From Gemmatimonadota bacterium (lineage in GTDB: Bacteria > Gemmatimonadota > Gemmatimonadetes > Longimicrobiales > Gaopeijiaceae): a stretch of DNA of 64,000 bases. The DNA is taken from assembly GCA_022823225.1 (NCBI GenBank), contig JAJDXM010000097.1, forward strand, positions 1 through 64,000, written 5' to 3'. A program made the position numbers and the translations under genes. Of this stretch, positions 54,410-62,106 are shown in pieces. The notes under the pieces were generated by a model. The model was not told the origin of the DNA, searched no databases, and worked only from the letters and a program-made list of their open reading frames with translations. Positions within the stretch are counted from its first letter, which is position 1. The number at the start of each line of letters is the position of its first letter.

Positions 54410-54499
54410 AGGGTCGCCGATTGTCGCCGCCGTTCGCCCTGTCCGCGTTATATTGGTGCATCCATTTCTGACACTACCGGATCTCTGGGCGACCCGACC
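54410..54499. other. Intergenic gap before the AbiE remnant
   Basis: Ninety bases break the otherwise overlapping operon here. TATATT at 54449-54454, about 46 bases before the GTG of the next gene, resembles a -10 box and is like TATATT upstream of the DUF4143 remnant. No good -35 box is placed 17 bases away. This gap and the next two genes look like an insertion into the catabolic operon. Confidence 0.4.
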
Positions 54500-55096
54500 G
54501 TGAAGAGTCTTCCCGAACGTATCGTGGAATACGCCGAGGCCACGCCGGAGGCCACGCCGATCTGCCCTAACGCCCTGCTGCACCTCGGCAACCGGGCGGC
54601 GGTGAATCAGGCGCTCTCCCGCCTGGCGCGTTCAGGCCGACTGCTGCGGATCTGCCAGGGTGTGTACATGCGTCCGATCCAGACCCGCTTCGGGCGGTGT
54701 GCGCCTGGCATCAGCAAGTCGCTCCAGGCGCTTTCGCAACTCTGGGGCGAGACGATCGTCCCGAATGGCGGCAGCGCGGCCAATTGGCTTGGGTTGACAA
54801 CGCAGAATCCGGTCCGTTCGGTGTATCTCACCTCGGGCCGCAACCGGCGATTGCACTTCGGCAACCACCCCGTTGACCTGCGCCATGCCCCGCGATGGCA
54901 ACTGGTCTCTCCGCACCGGATGACCGGGGTGGTCATCCGCGCCCTGGCATGGCTTGGCCCGGAAGAGGTGGAGGACAGCCTGGACGCGGTGCTGCCTCGA
55001 CTCTCCGAGCGGGAACTCCACGACCTGGCGACCGCGCGTGCCATCATGCCCAGGTGGATCGCCGAGCCGCTGAGCACGCGCCTTGCGAATGGCTGA
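54500..55096 (+). CDS. AbiEi/DUF6088-type antitoxin
   Basis: 198 residues from a GTG. An N-terminal winged-helix segment (about 20-60, with ALSRLARSGRLLRICQGVY) is followed by the antitoxin body with NGGSAANWLGL and TSGRNRRLHFG, as in DUF6088 proteins of AbiE type IV toxin-antitoxin systems. Such antitoxins bind DNA and repress their own operon, countering a nucleotidyltransferase toxin. It looks complete, but its toxin (next entry) is truncated, so it is probably a surviving orphan. It overlaps the toxin start by 8 bases (ATG at 55089, stop at 55094-55096). Confidence 0.82.
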   Translation: MKSLPERIVEYAEATPEATPICPNALLHLGNRAAVNQALSRLARSGRLLRICQGVYMRPIQTRFGRCAPGISKSLQALSQLWGETIVPNGGSAANWLGLTTQNPVRSVYLTSGRNRRLHFGNHPVDLRHAPRWQLVSPHRMTGVVIRALAWLGPEEVEDSLDAVLPRLSERELHDLATARAIMPRWIAEPLSTRLANG

Positions 55097-55400
55097 GACG
55101 CAGTTTCAGGATCTTTCGGCGGAGGAACGCCGCCATTCCTTGCGCGCCGTCCAGGCCGAAGGACCGCACCCCGCGTTCCTGTTCGAAAGGGACGTATGGG
55201 TTGTAGCGACGCTGGGTGTCCTGTTCGACTCCCCCTTCGGGCGACGGCTGGTCTTCAAGGGCGGCACCTCCCTGTCCAAGGTGTGGCGGGCCATCCGCCG
55301 GTTCTCGGAGGACATCGACATTACCTACGATATCCGGGACTTCGCGCCGGATCTGGTCGCCGGTGCCGACGGCGCGGCGCTGCCGCCCTCGCGCAGTCAG
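55089..55400 (+). pseudogene. Truncated AbiEii nucleotidyltransferase toxin
   Basis: About 104 residues of AbiEii remain. The nucleotidyltransferase motif KGGTSLSK and the metal pair in SEDIDITYD are present, and recognisable family sequence runs to Ala-Leu-Pro-Pro-Ser-Arg-Ser-Gln. After about 55400 the frame reads straight through into the start of the hydratase gene with unrelated residues. A full toxin has about 300 residues, so two thirds are missing. Keeping the catalytic motifs without the rest of the fold should give an inactive product. The junction lies 32 bases before the next start. Confidence 0.85.
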
Positions 55401-55431
55401 GAGCCAACGCCCACACACCGAGGGAACAGCC

Positions 55432-56253
55432 ATGACCGCCTTGAAATCCCCCAACCTCGCCCCCCCCAGCTCCTTCCTCCTGGACGTGGACACGGAGACC
55501 GCGGTCGCGCGGATCACCCTGAATCGCCCGGAACGGCTCAACGCGCTCACCTTCGAGGTCTACGACGAGCTCAGGAACACCTTCCGGGCGCTCGACACGG
55601 AGCCCGAGGTGCGCGCGATCGTGATTACGGGCGCCGGACGCGGATTCTGTACCGGCGGGGACGTCGAGGACATCATCGGGGCGCTCTTCGAACGGGACTT
55701 CGAGGGGCTGCTGGAGTTCACGCGGATGACCTGCGACCTGATCGCGGCGATCCGGCAGTGTCGGCAGCCGGTGGTGGCGGCGCTCAACGGGACGGTGGCG
55801 GGCGCGGGGGCGGTGATCGCGACGGCGTGCGACGTGCGGATCGCGGCGGAGTCGGCGCGGATCGCGTACCTGTTCACGCGGGTCGGGCTGTCCGGGGCCG
55901 ACATGGGCGCGGCCTGGCTTTTGCCGCGGATCGTCGGGCTGGGCCGCGCGAGCGAGCTTCTCATGTCCGGCGCCTTCATCGACGCCGCCGAGGCCCACCG
56001 GATCGGGCTCTACAACCGGGTGGTGCCGGACGGCGATGCGCTCGTCGCGGCGACGGAGCTCGCCGAGGAGTTGGCGCGCGGGCCGTCGTTTGCGCTCCAG
56101 GTCACCAAGGACGCGCTTAACAGCGAGGCGCACATGGGGCTGGAAGACGCGCTGGAGGCGGAGGCGCGGGCGCAGGCGGTGTGCATGATGAACCCCAACT
56201 TCCGCGAGGCGTACAACGCCTTCGTCGAGAAGCGGAAGCCGCGCTTTGATTAG
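55432..56253 (+). CDS. Enoyl-CoA hydratase/isomerase-family protein lacking catalytic glutamates
   Basis: 273 residues from the ATG at 55432 (GAGGGAAC upstream). Crotonase fold: NRPERLNALTFEVYDEL, the oxyanion loop GRGFCTGGDVEDI, and NGTVAGAGAVIATACD. Where hydratases have Glu (GGGCE and PEILLG) this protein has GAGAV and FTRVGLSGADMG, so both classical catalytic Glu are missing and an Asp in GADMG is present. It may be an isomerase, a ring-opening hydrolase or another crotonase-fold reaction. Its operon place suggests an alicyclic CoA intermediate of anthranilate as substrate. It overlaps the next TTG start. Confidence 0.87.
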   Translation: MTALKSPNLAPPSSFLLDVDTETAVARITLNRPERLNALTFEVYDELRNTFRALDTEPEVRAIVITGAGRGFCTGGDVEDIIGALFERDFEGLLEFTRMTCDLIAAIRQCRQPVVAALNGTVAGAGAVIATACDVRIAAESARIAYLFTRVGLSGADMGAAWLLPRIVGLGRASELLMSGAFIDAAEAHRIGLYNRVVPDGDALVAATELAEELARGPSFALQVTKDALNSEAHMGLEDALEAEARAQAVCMMNPNFREAYNAFVEKRKPRFD

Positions 56254-57403
56254 CCGCGAAGGGCTGTCGCTGGATCCGGTGGCGGCCTTCATCGAGCCGG
56301 GGCACCGGGAGTACCGGGAGCGGGTCCGGGCGTTTTGCCGGGAGGAGTTCGCGGGAGGGCGCGACCCGGACGGCGACGCTCAGGCGCGGGTTCGCGCACG
56401 CGAGCTGGTGGGGCTGATGGGCAGCGCGGGCCTCTTCGCGCCGATCGCCGGCGGCGACGTGCGCGGCTGTCTCGTGGCCCGCGAGGTGCTGGCGTGGTGG
56501 TCGCCGCTGGCCGACGCCGTCTTCGCGCTGCAGGCTTTGAGCGCGACGCCGGCGCTGGTCGCGGGGCGGGATCCGGGGGGGTGGGCGGCGCGCGCGGTGG
56601 CGGGCGACGCAATGGGCGCATTTGCCATGACCGAGCGCGGGGCGGGGTCGGACGTGGCCTCGATGACCACCCGGGCGGTGCGCGACGGCGACGAATACGT
56701 GCTCGACGGCGCGAAGAGTCTCATCTCGAATGCGGGCGTGGCCGACTTCTACGTGGTCTTCGCGGCGACCGACCCGGATGCGGGGACTCGCGGGATCTCC
56801 TGTTTCGTGGTGCCGGGCGACGCGGACGGGTTCGAGTTCGCGGGGGCGCAGGTGATGAGCGCGCCGCACCCTCTGGGCGAGCTGCGGTTCAATGGGTGCC
56901 GGGTGGGTGCGGACGCGATGCTCGGCGACGAGGGCGGCGGCTTCAGGACGGGGATGGCGACGCTCGACCGGCTGCGTCCAACGGTGGCGGCGGGGGCCTG
57001 CGGAATGGCGGGGCGGGCGCTTCGGGAGGCGGTGCTTCATGCGAGCGAGCGGGAGCAGTTCGGGCGGACGCTGGGATCGTTTCAACTGGTACAGGAGAAG
57101 CTGGCGGAGTCGGCCACGGAGCTGACTGCGGCGCGGTTGCTGACCTACCGGGCCGCCTGGGAGAAGGACCGGGGAGCGCCACGGATCACGGTCGAGGCGG
57201 CGATGGCCAAGGCGTTCGCGACCGAGGCCGCGCAGCGGATCGTGGACCGTGCCGTGCAGGTTCTGGGGGGACGCGGGGTGCTGGCGGATCATCCGGTGGA
57301 CCGCCTCTACCGGGCCGTGCGGGCGCTCCGGATCTACGAGGGGACGACGGAGATCCAGCACCTGATCATCGGCGGGGGACTGGTGCGGGATTCGGGGCGG
57401 TGA
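56246..57403 (+). CDS. Acyl-CoA dehydrogenase
   Basis: 385 residues from a TTG at 56246 overlapping the hydratase stop. Flavin-binding landmarks: [15 protein letters not shown] (about 126-140), [14 protein letters not shown], the dimer segment [20 protein letters not shown], and [19 protein letters not shown]. The catalytic base is Glu in [10 protein letters not shown], the position used by short- and medium-chain enzymes. It oxidises an acyl-CoA to the trans-2-enoyl-CoA, here probably the ring-opened or alicyclic product of the anthraniloyl-CoA route. It ends in a GTGA overlap with the flavoprotein gene. Confidence 0.9.
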   Translation: MISREGLSLDPVAAFIEPGHREYRERVRAFCREEFAGGRDPDGDAQARVRARELVGLMGSAGLFAPIAGGDVRGCLVAREVLAWWSPLADAVFALQALSATPALVAGRDPGGWAARAVAGDAMGAFAMTERGAGSDVASMTTRAVRDGDEYVLDGAKSLISNAGVADFYVVFAATDPDAGTRGISCFVVPGDADGFEFAGAQVMSAPHPLGELRFNGCRVGADAMLGDEGGGFRTGMATLDRLRPTVAAGACGMAGRALREAVLHASEREQFGRTLGSFQLVQEKLAESATELTAARLLTYRAAWEKDRGAPRITVEAAMAKAFATEAAQRIVDRAVQVLGGRGVLADHPVDRLYRAVRALRIYEGTTEIQHLIIGGGLVRDSGR

Positions 57404-59856
57404 GAATCAACGTGATCGGCGGGGGTCCGGGCGGCCTCTTCGCCGCGCTGCTCCTGAAGAAGGACGATCCGTCGAGAACCGTCGAAGTCTTCGAGCGCAA
57501 CCGCCCCGATGACACCTTCGGCTTCGGCGTAGTCTTCTCGGACGCGACGCTGGACGAAGTCGGCGAGGCCGACCCGCCCACGCTCCGGGCGATCGAGGAG
57601 CGTTTCTACCACTGGGACGACATCCACATCCACTACCGGGACGAGCTGCTGCAGTCGACGGGGCACGGGTTTGCCGGGCTGTCGCGGCGGGCGCTGCTGT
57701 TGCTGTTGCACAGGCGGTGCCGGGAGGTGGGGGTGGGCCTGCACTTCGAGGCGGATGTCGCGCCGGCCTCGGGCGGGGTGCCAGCCGGCGGACCCTCCGA
57801 CCGGGAGGCCCAAGGTGACACGGATCCGCCGGCCCACCTCGACGCCAATCCGCCGGCCCACCTCGACGCCGAACTCGTGATCGGCGCGGACGGGATCAAC
57901 AGCACGGTCCGCGAGCGGTTCGCGGAATCGTTCGAGCCTGAAGTCGACCTTCGCCCCAACCGCTTCGTCTGGCTCGGCACGACGCGGCCCTTCCCCGCCT
58001 TCACCTTCCACTTCCGCGAGGACGCGCACGGGCTTTGGCGCGTGCACGCCTACCAGTACGATGCCTCCGGCAAGTCCACCTTCATCGTCGAGGCCACCGA
58101 GCGGACCTGGCGGCGTGCCGGGATGGACACGGCCAGCGAGGGGGATTCGGTCCGCTTCCTGTCGAGCCTCTTCGCCGACGAACTGGACGGCCACCCGCTG
58201 ATCCGCAACCGGTCCGTGTGGCGACAGTTCCCGACCATCGCGAACCGGCGCTGGTCGGCAGGCAACGTGGTGCTGATCGGGGACGCGGCCCACACGGCGC
58301 ACTTCTCTGTGGGGTCGGGGACCCGGCTGGCCATGCTGGACGCGATTGCGCTGGCGCGGGCGATGGAAGGGCTGGGTGGGACGGATGGCGCGGCCGGTGT
58401 GGACCGCCGAAACCTCGCCGACGCCCTCACCACCTACGAAGACGAGCGCCGCCGGCCGGTGGAGTCGCTGCAGCGGGCCGCCCAGGCCAGCCTCCAGTGG
58501 TTCGAGGACACCGAGCGCTACGTCCGCCTCGAGCCGACCCAGTTCGCCTTTTCGCTGCTGACCCGCAGCCTGCGCATCTCGCACGAGAACCTGCGCGAGC
58601 GGGATCCGGAGTTCGTCGACCGGGTCGACCGCTGGGTGGCGCGCAAGGCCGAGGAGCAGTCCGGCGTGACCATCGCGGAGAACGAGGCGGTGCTGGGGAT
58701 CGAGCGGGAAGGAGCGAGTGCCCGCATTCCCCCCCCGCCCCCCCTCTTCACCCCCTTCCGCCTGCGCGATCTGGTGCTGCACAACCGGGTGGGCGTTTCC
58801 GCCATGTGCCAGTACTCCGCGGCCGACGGCACGATCGACGACTGGCACCTGGTCAACCTCGGGTCGCGGGCGGTGGGCGGCGCCGGGCTCGTCATGGCCG
58901 AGATGACCGCGATCGGGCGGGACGGACGCATTTCGCCGGGGTGCGCGGGCCTCTACATGGACCAACACGTCACTGCGTGGCGGCGGCTGGTGGACTTTGT
59001 GAAGCGTTTCACAAGCGCCAAAACGGGCATCCAGCTCGGCCACGCGGGCCGAAAAGGCGCCACCCGGCTCGACTGGGAGGGCCCCAACGAGCCCCTGGAC
59101 GAGGGCGGCTGGCCCATCGTTTCGGCGTCCCCCATCGGCTTTTTCGAGCACAGTCCGGTGCCGGCGGAGCTGGACGAGGCCGGAATGGAAGCCCTGGTGC
59201 GCGACTTCGAGCGCGCGACCGCGATGGCGGCCGAGGCCGGCTTCGACATCGTCGAGATCCACATGGCGCACGGCTACCTGCTGGCGAGCTTCCTGTCCCC
59301 CCTGACCAACGCGCGCACCGACCGCTACGGCGGCGGCCTGGAGAACCGGCTCCGCTTCCCGCTGCGCGTCGTGCGGGCCGTGCGGACCCTGTGGCCGGAC
59401 GAAAGGCCGCTGTCGGTGCGGCTGTCGGCGGTCGACTGGTGGCCCGGCGGGAACGAGCCCGAGGATGCCGTCGCGATCGCGCGGGCGCTGAAGTCGCACG
59501 GGTGCGACATCGTGGACGTTTCGTCCGGCCAGACCGTCGCCTGGCAGCGGCCCCGCTACGGACGGCAGTTCCAGACGCCCTTCGCCGACCGGATCCGCCA
59601 CGAGGTCGGGATCGCCACGATGGCCGTGGGCAACATCTCTTCCTTCGAGGACGTAAACGGGATCATCGCGGCGGGCCGGGCCGACCTGTGCCTCATGGCG
59701 CGCGCCCACCTCTGGGATCCATACTGGACGAGGCACGCCGCGTACGCTCTGGGGTATCCGCTTCCATGGCCGCCGCAATACGAAACGCTCGACCGGTACA
59801 CGCCGCGGTTCGGGGCCGCCGCGGGCGCCTACGGGCCGGACGCCGCAGATGAATGA
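57400..59856 (+). CDS. Two-domain flavoprotein, 2-aminobenzoyl-CoA monooxygenase/reductase type
   Basis: 818 residues from a GTG overlapping the dehydrogenase stop. The N-terminal half (1 to about 430) is an FAD monooxygenase like salicylyl-CoA 5-hydroxylase: GGGPGG (8-13), GADGINS, and GDAAHTAHF near 292. The C-terminal half (from about 446) is an old-yellow-enzyme reductase: LFTPFRLRDLVLHNR, HAGRKG, and HMAHGYLLASFLSP with RYGGGLENR. This pairing matches 2-aminobenzoyl-CoA monooxygenase/reductase, which hydroxylates and then reduces the ring of anthraniloyl-CoA with NADH. Salicylyl-CoA hydroxylase is the main alternative. A tandem 8-residue repeat sits at 142-157. Confidence 0.88.
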   Translation: MRINVIGGGPGGLFAALLLKKDDPSRTVEVFERNRPDDTFGFGVVFSDATLDEVGEADPPTLRAIEERFYHWDDIHIHYRDELLQSTGHGFAGLSRRALLLLLHRRCREVGVGLHFEADVAPASGGVPAGGPSDREAQGDTDPPAHLDANPPAHLDAELVIGADGINSTVRERFAESFEPEVDLRPNRFVWLGTTRPFPAFTFHFREDAHGLWRVHAYQYDASGKSTFIVEATERTWRRAGMDTASEGDSVRFLSSLFADELDGHPLIRNRSVWRQFPTIANRRWSAGNVVLIGDAAHTAHFSVGSGTRLAMLDAIALARAMEGLGGTDGAAGVDRRNLADALTTYEDERRRPVESLQRAAQASLQWFEDTERYVRLEPTQFAFSLLTRSLRISHENLRERDPEFVDRVDRWVARKAEEQSGVTIAENEAVLGIEREGASARIPPPPPLFTPFRLRDLVLHNRVGVSAMCQYSAADGTIDDWHLVNLGSRAVGGAGLVMAEMTAIGRDGRISPGCAGLYMDQHVTAWRRLVDFVKRFTSAKTGIQLGHAGRKGATRLDWEGPNEPLDEGGWPIVSASPIGFFEHSPVPAELDEAGMEALVRDFERATAMAAEAGFDIVEIHMAHGYLLASFLSPLTNARTDRYGGGLENRLRFPLRVVRAVRTLWPDERPLSVRLSAVDWWPGGNEPEDAVAIARALKSHGCDIVDVSSGQTVAWQRPRYGRQFQTPFADRIRHEVGIATMAVGNISSFEDVNGIIAAGRADLCLMARAHLWDPYWTRHAAYALGYPLPWPPQYETLDRYTPRFGAAAGAYGPDAADE
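57823..57870 (+). repeat. 24-bp in-frame tandem repeat inside the flavoprotein gene
   Basis: Two copies of a 24-base unit (57823-57846 and 57847-57870) differ only in their first base (G or A). They encode DPPAHLDA and NPPAHLDA in a surface loop before the strand leading to GADGIN. Near identity at the DNA level points to a recent slip or duplication. Confidence 0.85.
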
Positions 59857-59875
59857 CGGGAGGTGACGACGGACG

Positions 59876-60667
59876 ATGAGTGACGACGGACCGCCGATGG
59901 ACTACCAGCGCTTTGCGATGCTCCCGGAGTTGCTGTCGCTGCAGAGGCCGCTCTCCGACCCGCCGGAGCACGACGAGATGCTCTTCATCATCGTGCACCA
60001 GGTCCACGAGCTCTGGTTCAAGGCCGCGCTCCACGAACTGGACCATGCCCGCGGCCTCTTCATGGACGGCGAAGGCGCCCGGGCCGCCGCCACCCTCAAG
60101 CGCGTCCGCTCGATCATGAAGGTGCTGGTGGGCCAGCTCGACATCCTGGAGACGATGACGCCCATCGAATTCGAGTCCTTCCGCGACCGCCTCGAGACCG
60201 CAAGCGGGTTCCAGTCGGCGCAGTTCCGGGAGCTGGAGTTCGCGATGGGGATGAAGCGGGCCAAATACCTCAAGACCTTCCCGGACGCGGTAGAGCAGCG
60301 GCGGCTGCAGCGGAGGCTGAACGAGCCATCGCTCTGGGATGCATTCCTGCACTATCTGGCCGGCAGGGGGTGCGCGATCCCGCAGAGGGTTCTCGCCCGG
60401 GATGTGACCCAACCCGTGCGCCCCGACCCCGAGCTGCAGAAGGTGCTGATCCGGCTGTACCGCTCGGACCCCGAGGCGGTCAACTTCTGCGAGCGCCTGG
60501 TCGACCTGGACGAGGGATTTCAGGAGTGGCGCTACCGGCACATCAAGATGGTCGAGCGCACGATCGGCAACAAACCGGGCACGGGCGACAGCGCCGGGGT
60601 GGCCTACCTGGTCACCACGCTGCACCCCATGTTTCCGGACCTGTGGGAGATCAGGTCGGAGCTGTGA
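59876..60667 (+). CDS. kynA: Tryptophan 2,3-dioxygenase
   Basis: 263 residues; GGGAGGTGA about 10 bases before the ATG. This haem enzyme opens the indole ring of tryptophan to N-formylkynurenine. Seen in sequence: FIIVHQVHELWFKA with the distal His, FRDRLETASGFQSAQFRELE with the carboxylate-binding Arg, and RYRHIKMVERTIGNKPGTG with the haem-ligand His. Two departures from the usual type: GTGDSAG instead of GTGGSSG, and YQRFAML where most have Y-x2-YL. It ends in a GTGA overlap with kynureninase, fixing the pathway context. Confidence 0.93.
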   Translation: MSDDGPPMDYQRFAMLPELLSLQRPLSDPPEHDEMLFIIVHQVHELWFKAALHELDHARGLFMDGEGARAAATLKRVRSIMKVLVGQLDILETMTPIEFESFRDRLETASGFQSAQFRELEFAMGMKRAKYLKTFPDAVEQRRLQRRLNEPSLWDAFLHYLAGRGCAIPQRVLARDVTQPVRPDPELQKVLIRLYRSDPEAVNFCERLVDLDEGFQEWRYRHIKMVERTIGNKPGTGDSAGVAYLVTTLHPMFPDLWEIRSEL

Positions 60668-62106
60668 GGGGGGGTGGGGGCGGGGGCCGTGAGGGCGGGG
60701 GCGGCATCGCGCCCGGGCAGCTCGCGCGCCACTACTCGCGCTTTCGGGTGTCGGAGCGGGTTCTGCTCACCGGGCATTCCCACCAGGCGTGGCCGGACGT
60801 GGCCTTCGAGGCGCAGCAGCAGGCGTGGCTGGACGCCGCCGAAATGGTCGACGACAAGTGGGGCCGGGCCTTCGAGGTCGCCGGCGAGGTGCGGGCCGGG
60901 TACCGGCTGCTGCTGGACGACCCGGACGGCCACATCGCGCTCGGACAGAACACGCACGAGCTCCTGATCCGCTTCCTGTCGGCGCTCCCGCTGCGGGAGC
61001 GGCCGCGGCTGGTCACCACCGACGGCGAATTCCACACGATCCGGCGGCAGCTGGACCGGCTGGAGGAGGAAGGGATCGAGGTGGTGCGGGTTGGGGCGGG
61101 CTTTGTTCGGGGAGCGAACAAAGTCGGGTTGGGTGGCCGGGGGGAGGCGGGCGACGGGGCTGCGGGCGGCGGGTTGGCGGGTGCAGGCGCCGCGGGCGGC
61201 GGGCATTCGGCAGGGGCCGCGGGCGATTCCATAGCCGAACGAGTCATCCGCGCGGTGGACGACCGGACGGCCGCGGTGCTGGTGTCGTCCGTGCTCTTCC
61301 GTGACGCCCGGATCGTGGAGGGGCTGGACGAGGTGGCGGCGGCGTGCGCCCGGGTCGGAGCCGAGCTGCTGGTCGACGCCTACCACTCGCTCAACGCAGT
61401 GCCGTTTTCGGTGGCCGGGATGGGGCTGGAGAACGCGTTCGTGGTGGGCGGGGGGTACAAGTACTGCCAGTTGGGGGAAGGGAACTGCTTTCTGAGGATT
61501 CCGCGGGACTGCAGGCTGCGGCCCGTGGCGACGGGATGGTTCGCGGAGTTCGGGACGCTGGCTGGGGCGGGGGGTGGTGGCGGGGGTGTGGACGACGGTG
61601 AGGGCGGCCGGGGCGCCGATGAGGGCGCGGGCGCCGATGAGGGCGCAGGTGACGATGAGGCCGGACGGCCGCGGGTGCACTACGGCGAGGGCGACATCCG
61701 CTTCGCCGGCTCGACCTACGACCCGGTAAGCCACTACCGGGCGGCGGCGGTGTTCCGGTTCTTCGAGGAGCAGGGGCTCACGGTCGACCGGCTCCGAGAG
61801 GTCAGCCTCGCGCAGATCCGGCGGCTGGCGGCGGGGGTGGACGCGCTGGACCCGGATCCGCGCGTGTTGCGCCGGGACCGTGCCGTGCGGCTGTCGCGCC
61901 GAGGCGGCTTTCTGACCATGGAGACGCCCGCCGCCGGGGAGATCTGCTGCAAACTCCGCGGGCGTGGCGTCTACGCGGACTATCGTGGCCGCGTGCTGCG
62001 CCTGGGGCCGGCGCCGTACGTGACCGGGCGGCAGCTGGATGAGGCGGTCGCCGTGCTGGGGGAGGTGGTGGGGGGGTTGGGGGAGGGTGGGGGTAAGGGC
62101 CTTTGA
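60664..62106 (+). CDS. kynU: Kynureninase
   Basis: 480 residues from a GTG overlapping the dioxygenase stop. A class V PLP enzyme that cleaves kynurenine to anthranilate and alanine. GEFHTIRRQLDRL, VDAYHSLNAVPF and the Schiff-base Lys266 in GGGYKYCQLGEGN are the family blocks. Two low-complexity inserts rich in Gly, Ala, Asp and Glu (about 141-179 and 302-335) make it some 60 residues longer than the usual roughly 420. The first insert contains a perfect 9-base hairpin in the DNA. The first 14 residues are also Gly-rich. The product anthranilate is the predicted substrate of the divergent CoA ligase. Confidence 0.9.
   Translation: MRGGGGGGREGGGGIAPGQLARHYSRFRVSERVLLTGHSHQAWPDVAFEAQQQAWLDAAEMVDDKWGRAFEVAGEVRAGYRLLLDDPDGHIALGQNTHELLIRFLSALPLRERPRLVTTDGEFHTIRRQLDRLEEEGIEVVRVGAGFVRGANKVGLGGRGEAGDGAAGGGLAGAGAAGGGHSAGAAGDSIAERVIRAVDDRTAAVLVSSVLFRDARIVEGLDEVAAACARVGAELLVDAYHSLNAVPFSVAGMGLENAFVVGGGYKYCQLGEGNCFLRIPRDCRLRPVATGWFAEFGTLAGAGGGGGGVDDGEGGRGADEGAGADEGAGDDEAGRPRVHYGEGDIRFAGSTYDPVSHYRAAAVFRFFEEQGLTVDRLREVSLAQIRRLAAGVDALDPDPRVLRRDRAVRLSRRGGFLTMETPAAGEICCKLRGRGVYADYRGRVLRLGPAPYVTGRQLDEAVAVLGEVVGGLGEGGGKGL
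61101..61123. repeat. Perfect hairpin within the first kynureninase insert
   Basis: CTTTGTTCG (61101-61109) pairs exactly with CGAACAAAG (61115-61123) around a GGGAG loop. It lies at the edge of the Gly-rich insert that normal kynureninases lack. It may mark a palindromic element that was built into the gene in frame. Confidence 0.6.

Noticed and set aside
56335-57399. Upstream extension of the flavoprotein gene
   Set aside because: It overlaps the acyl-CoA dehydrogenase gene in another frame. The flavoprotein begins normally with its FAD loop at the GTG at 57400.
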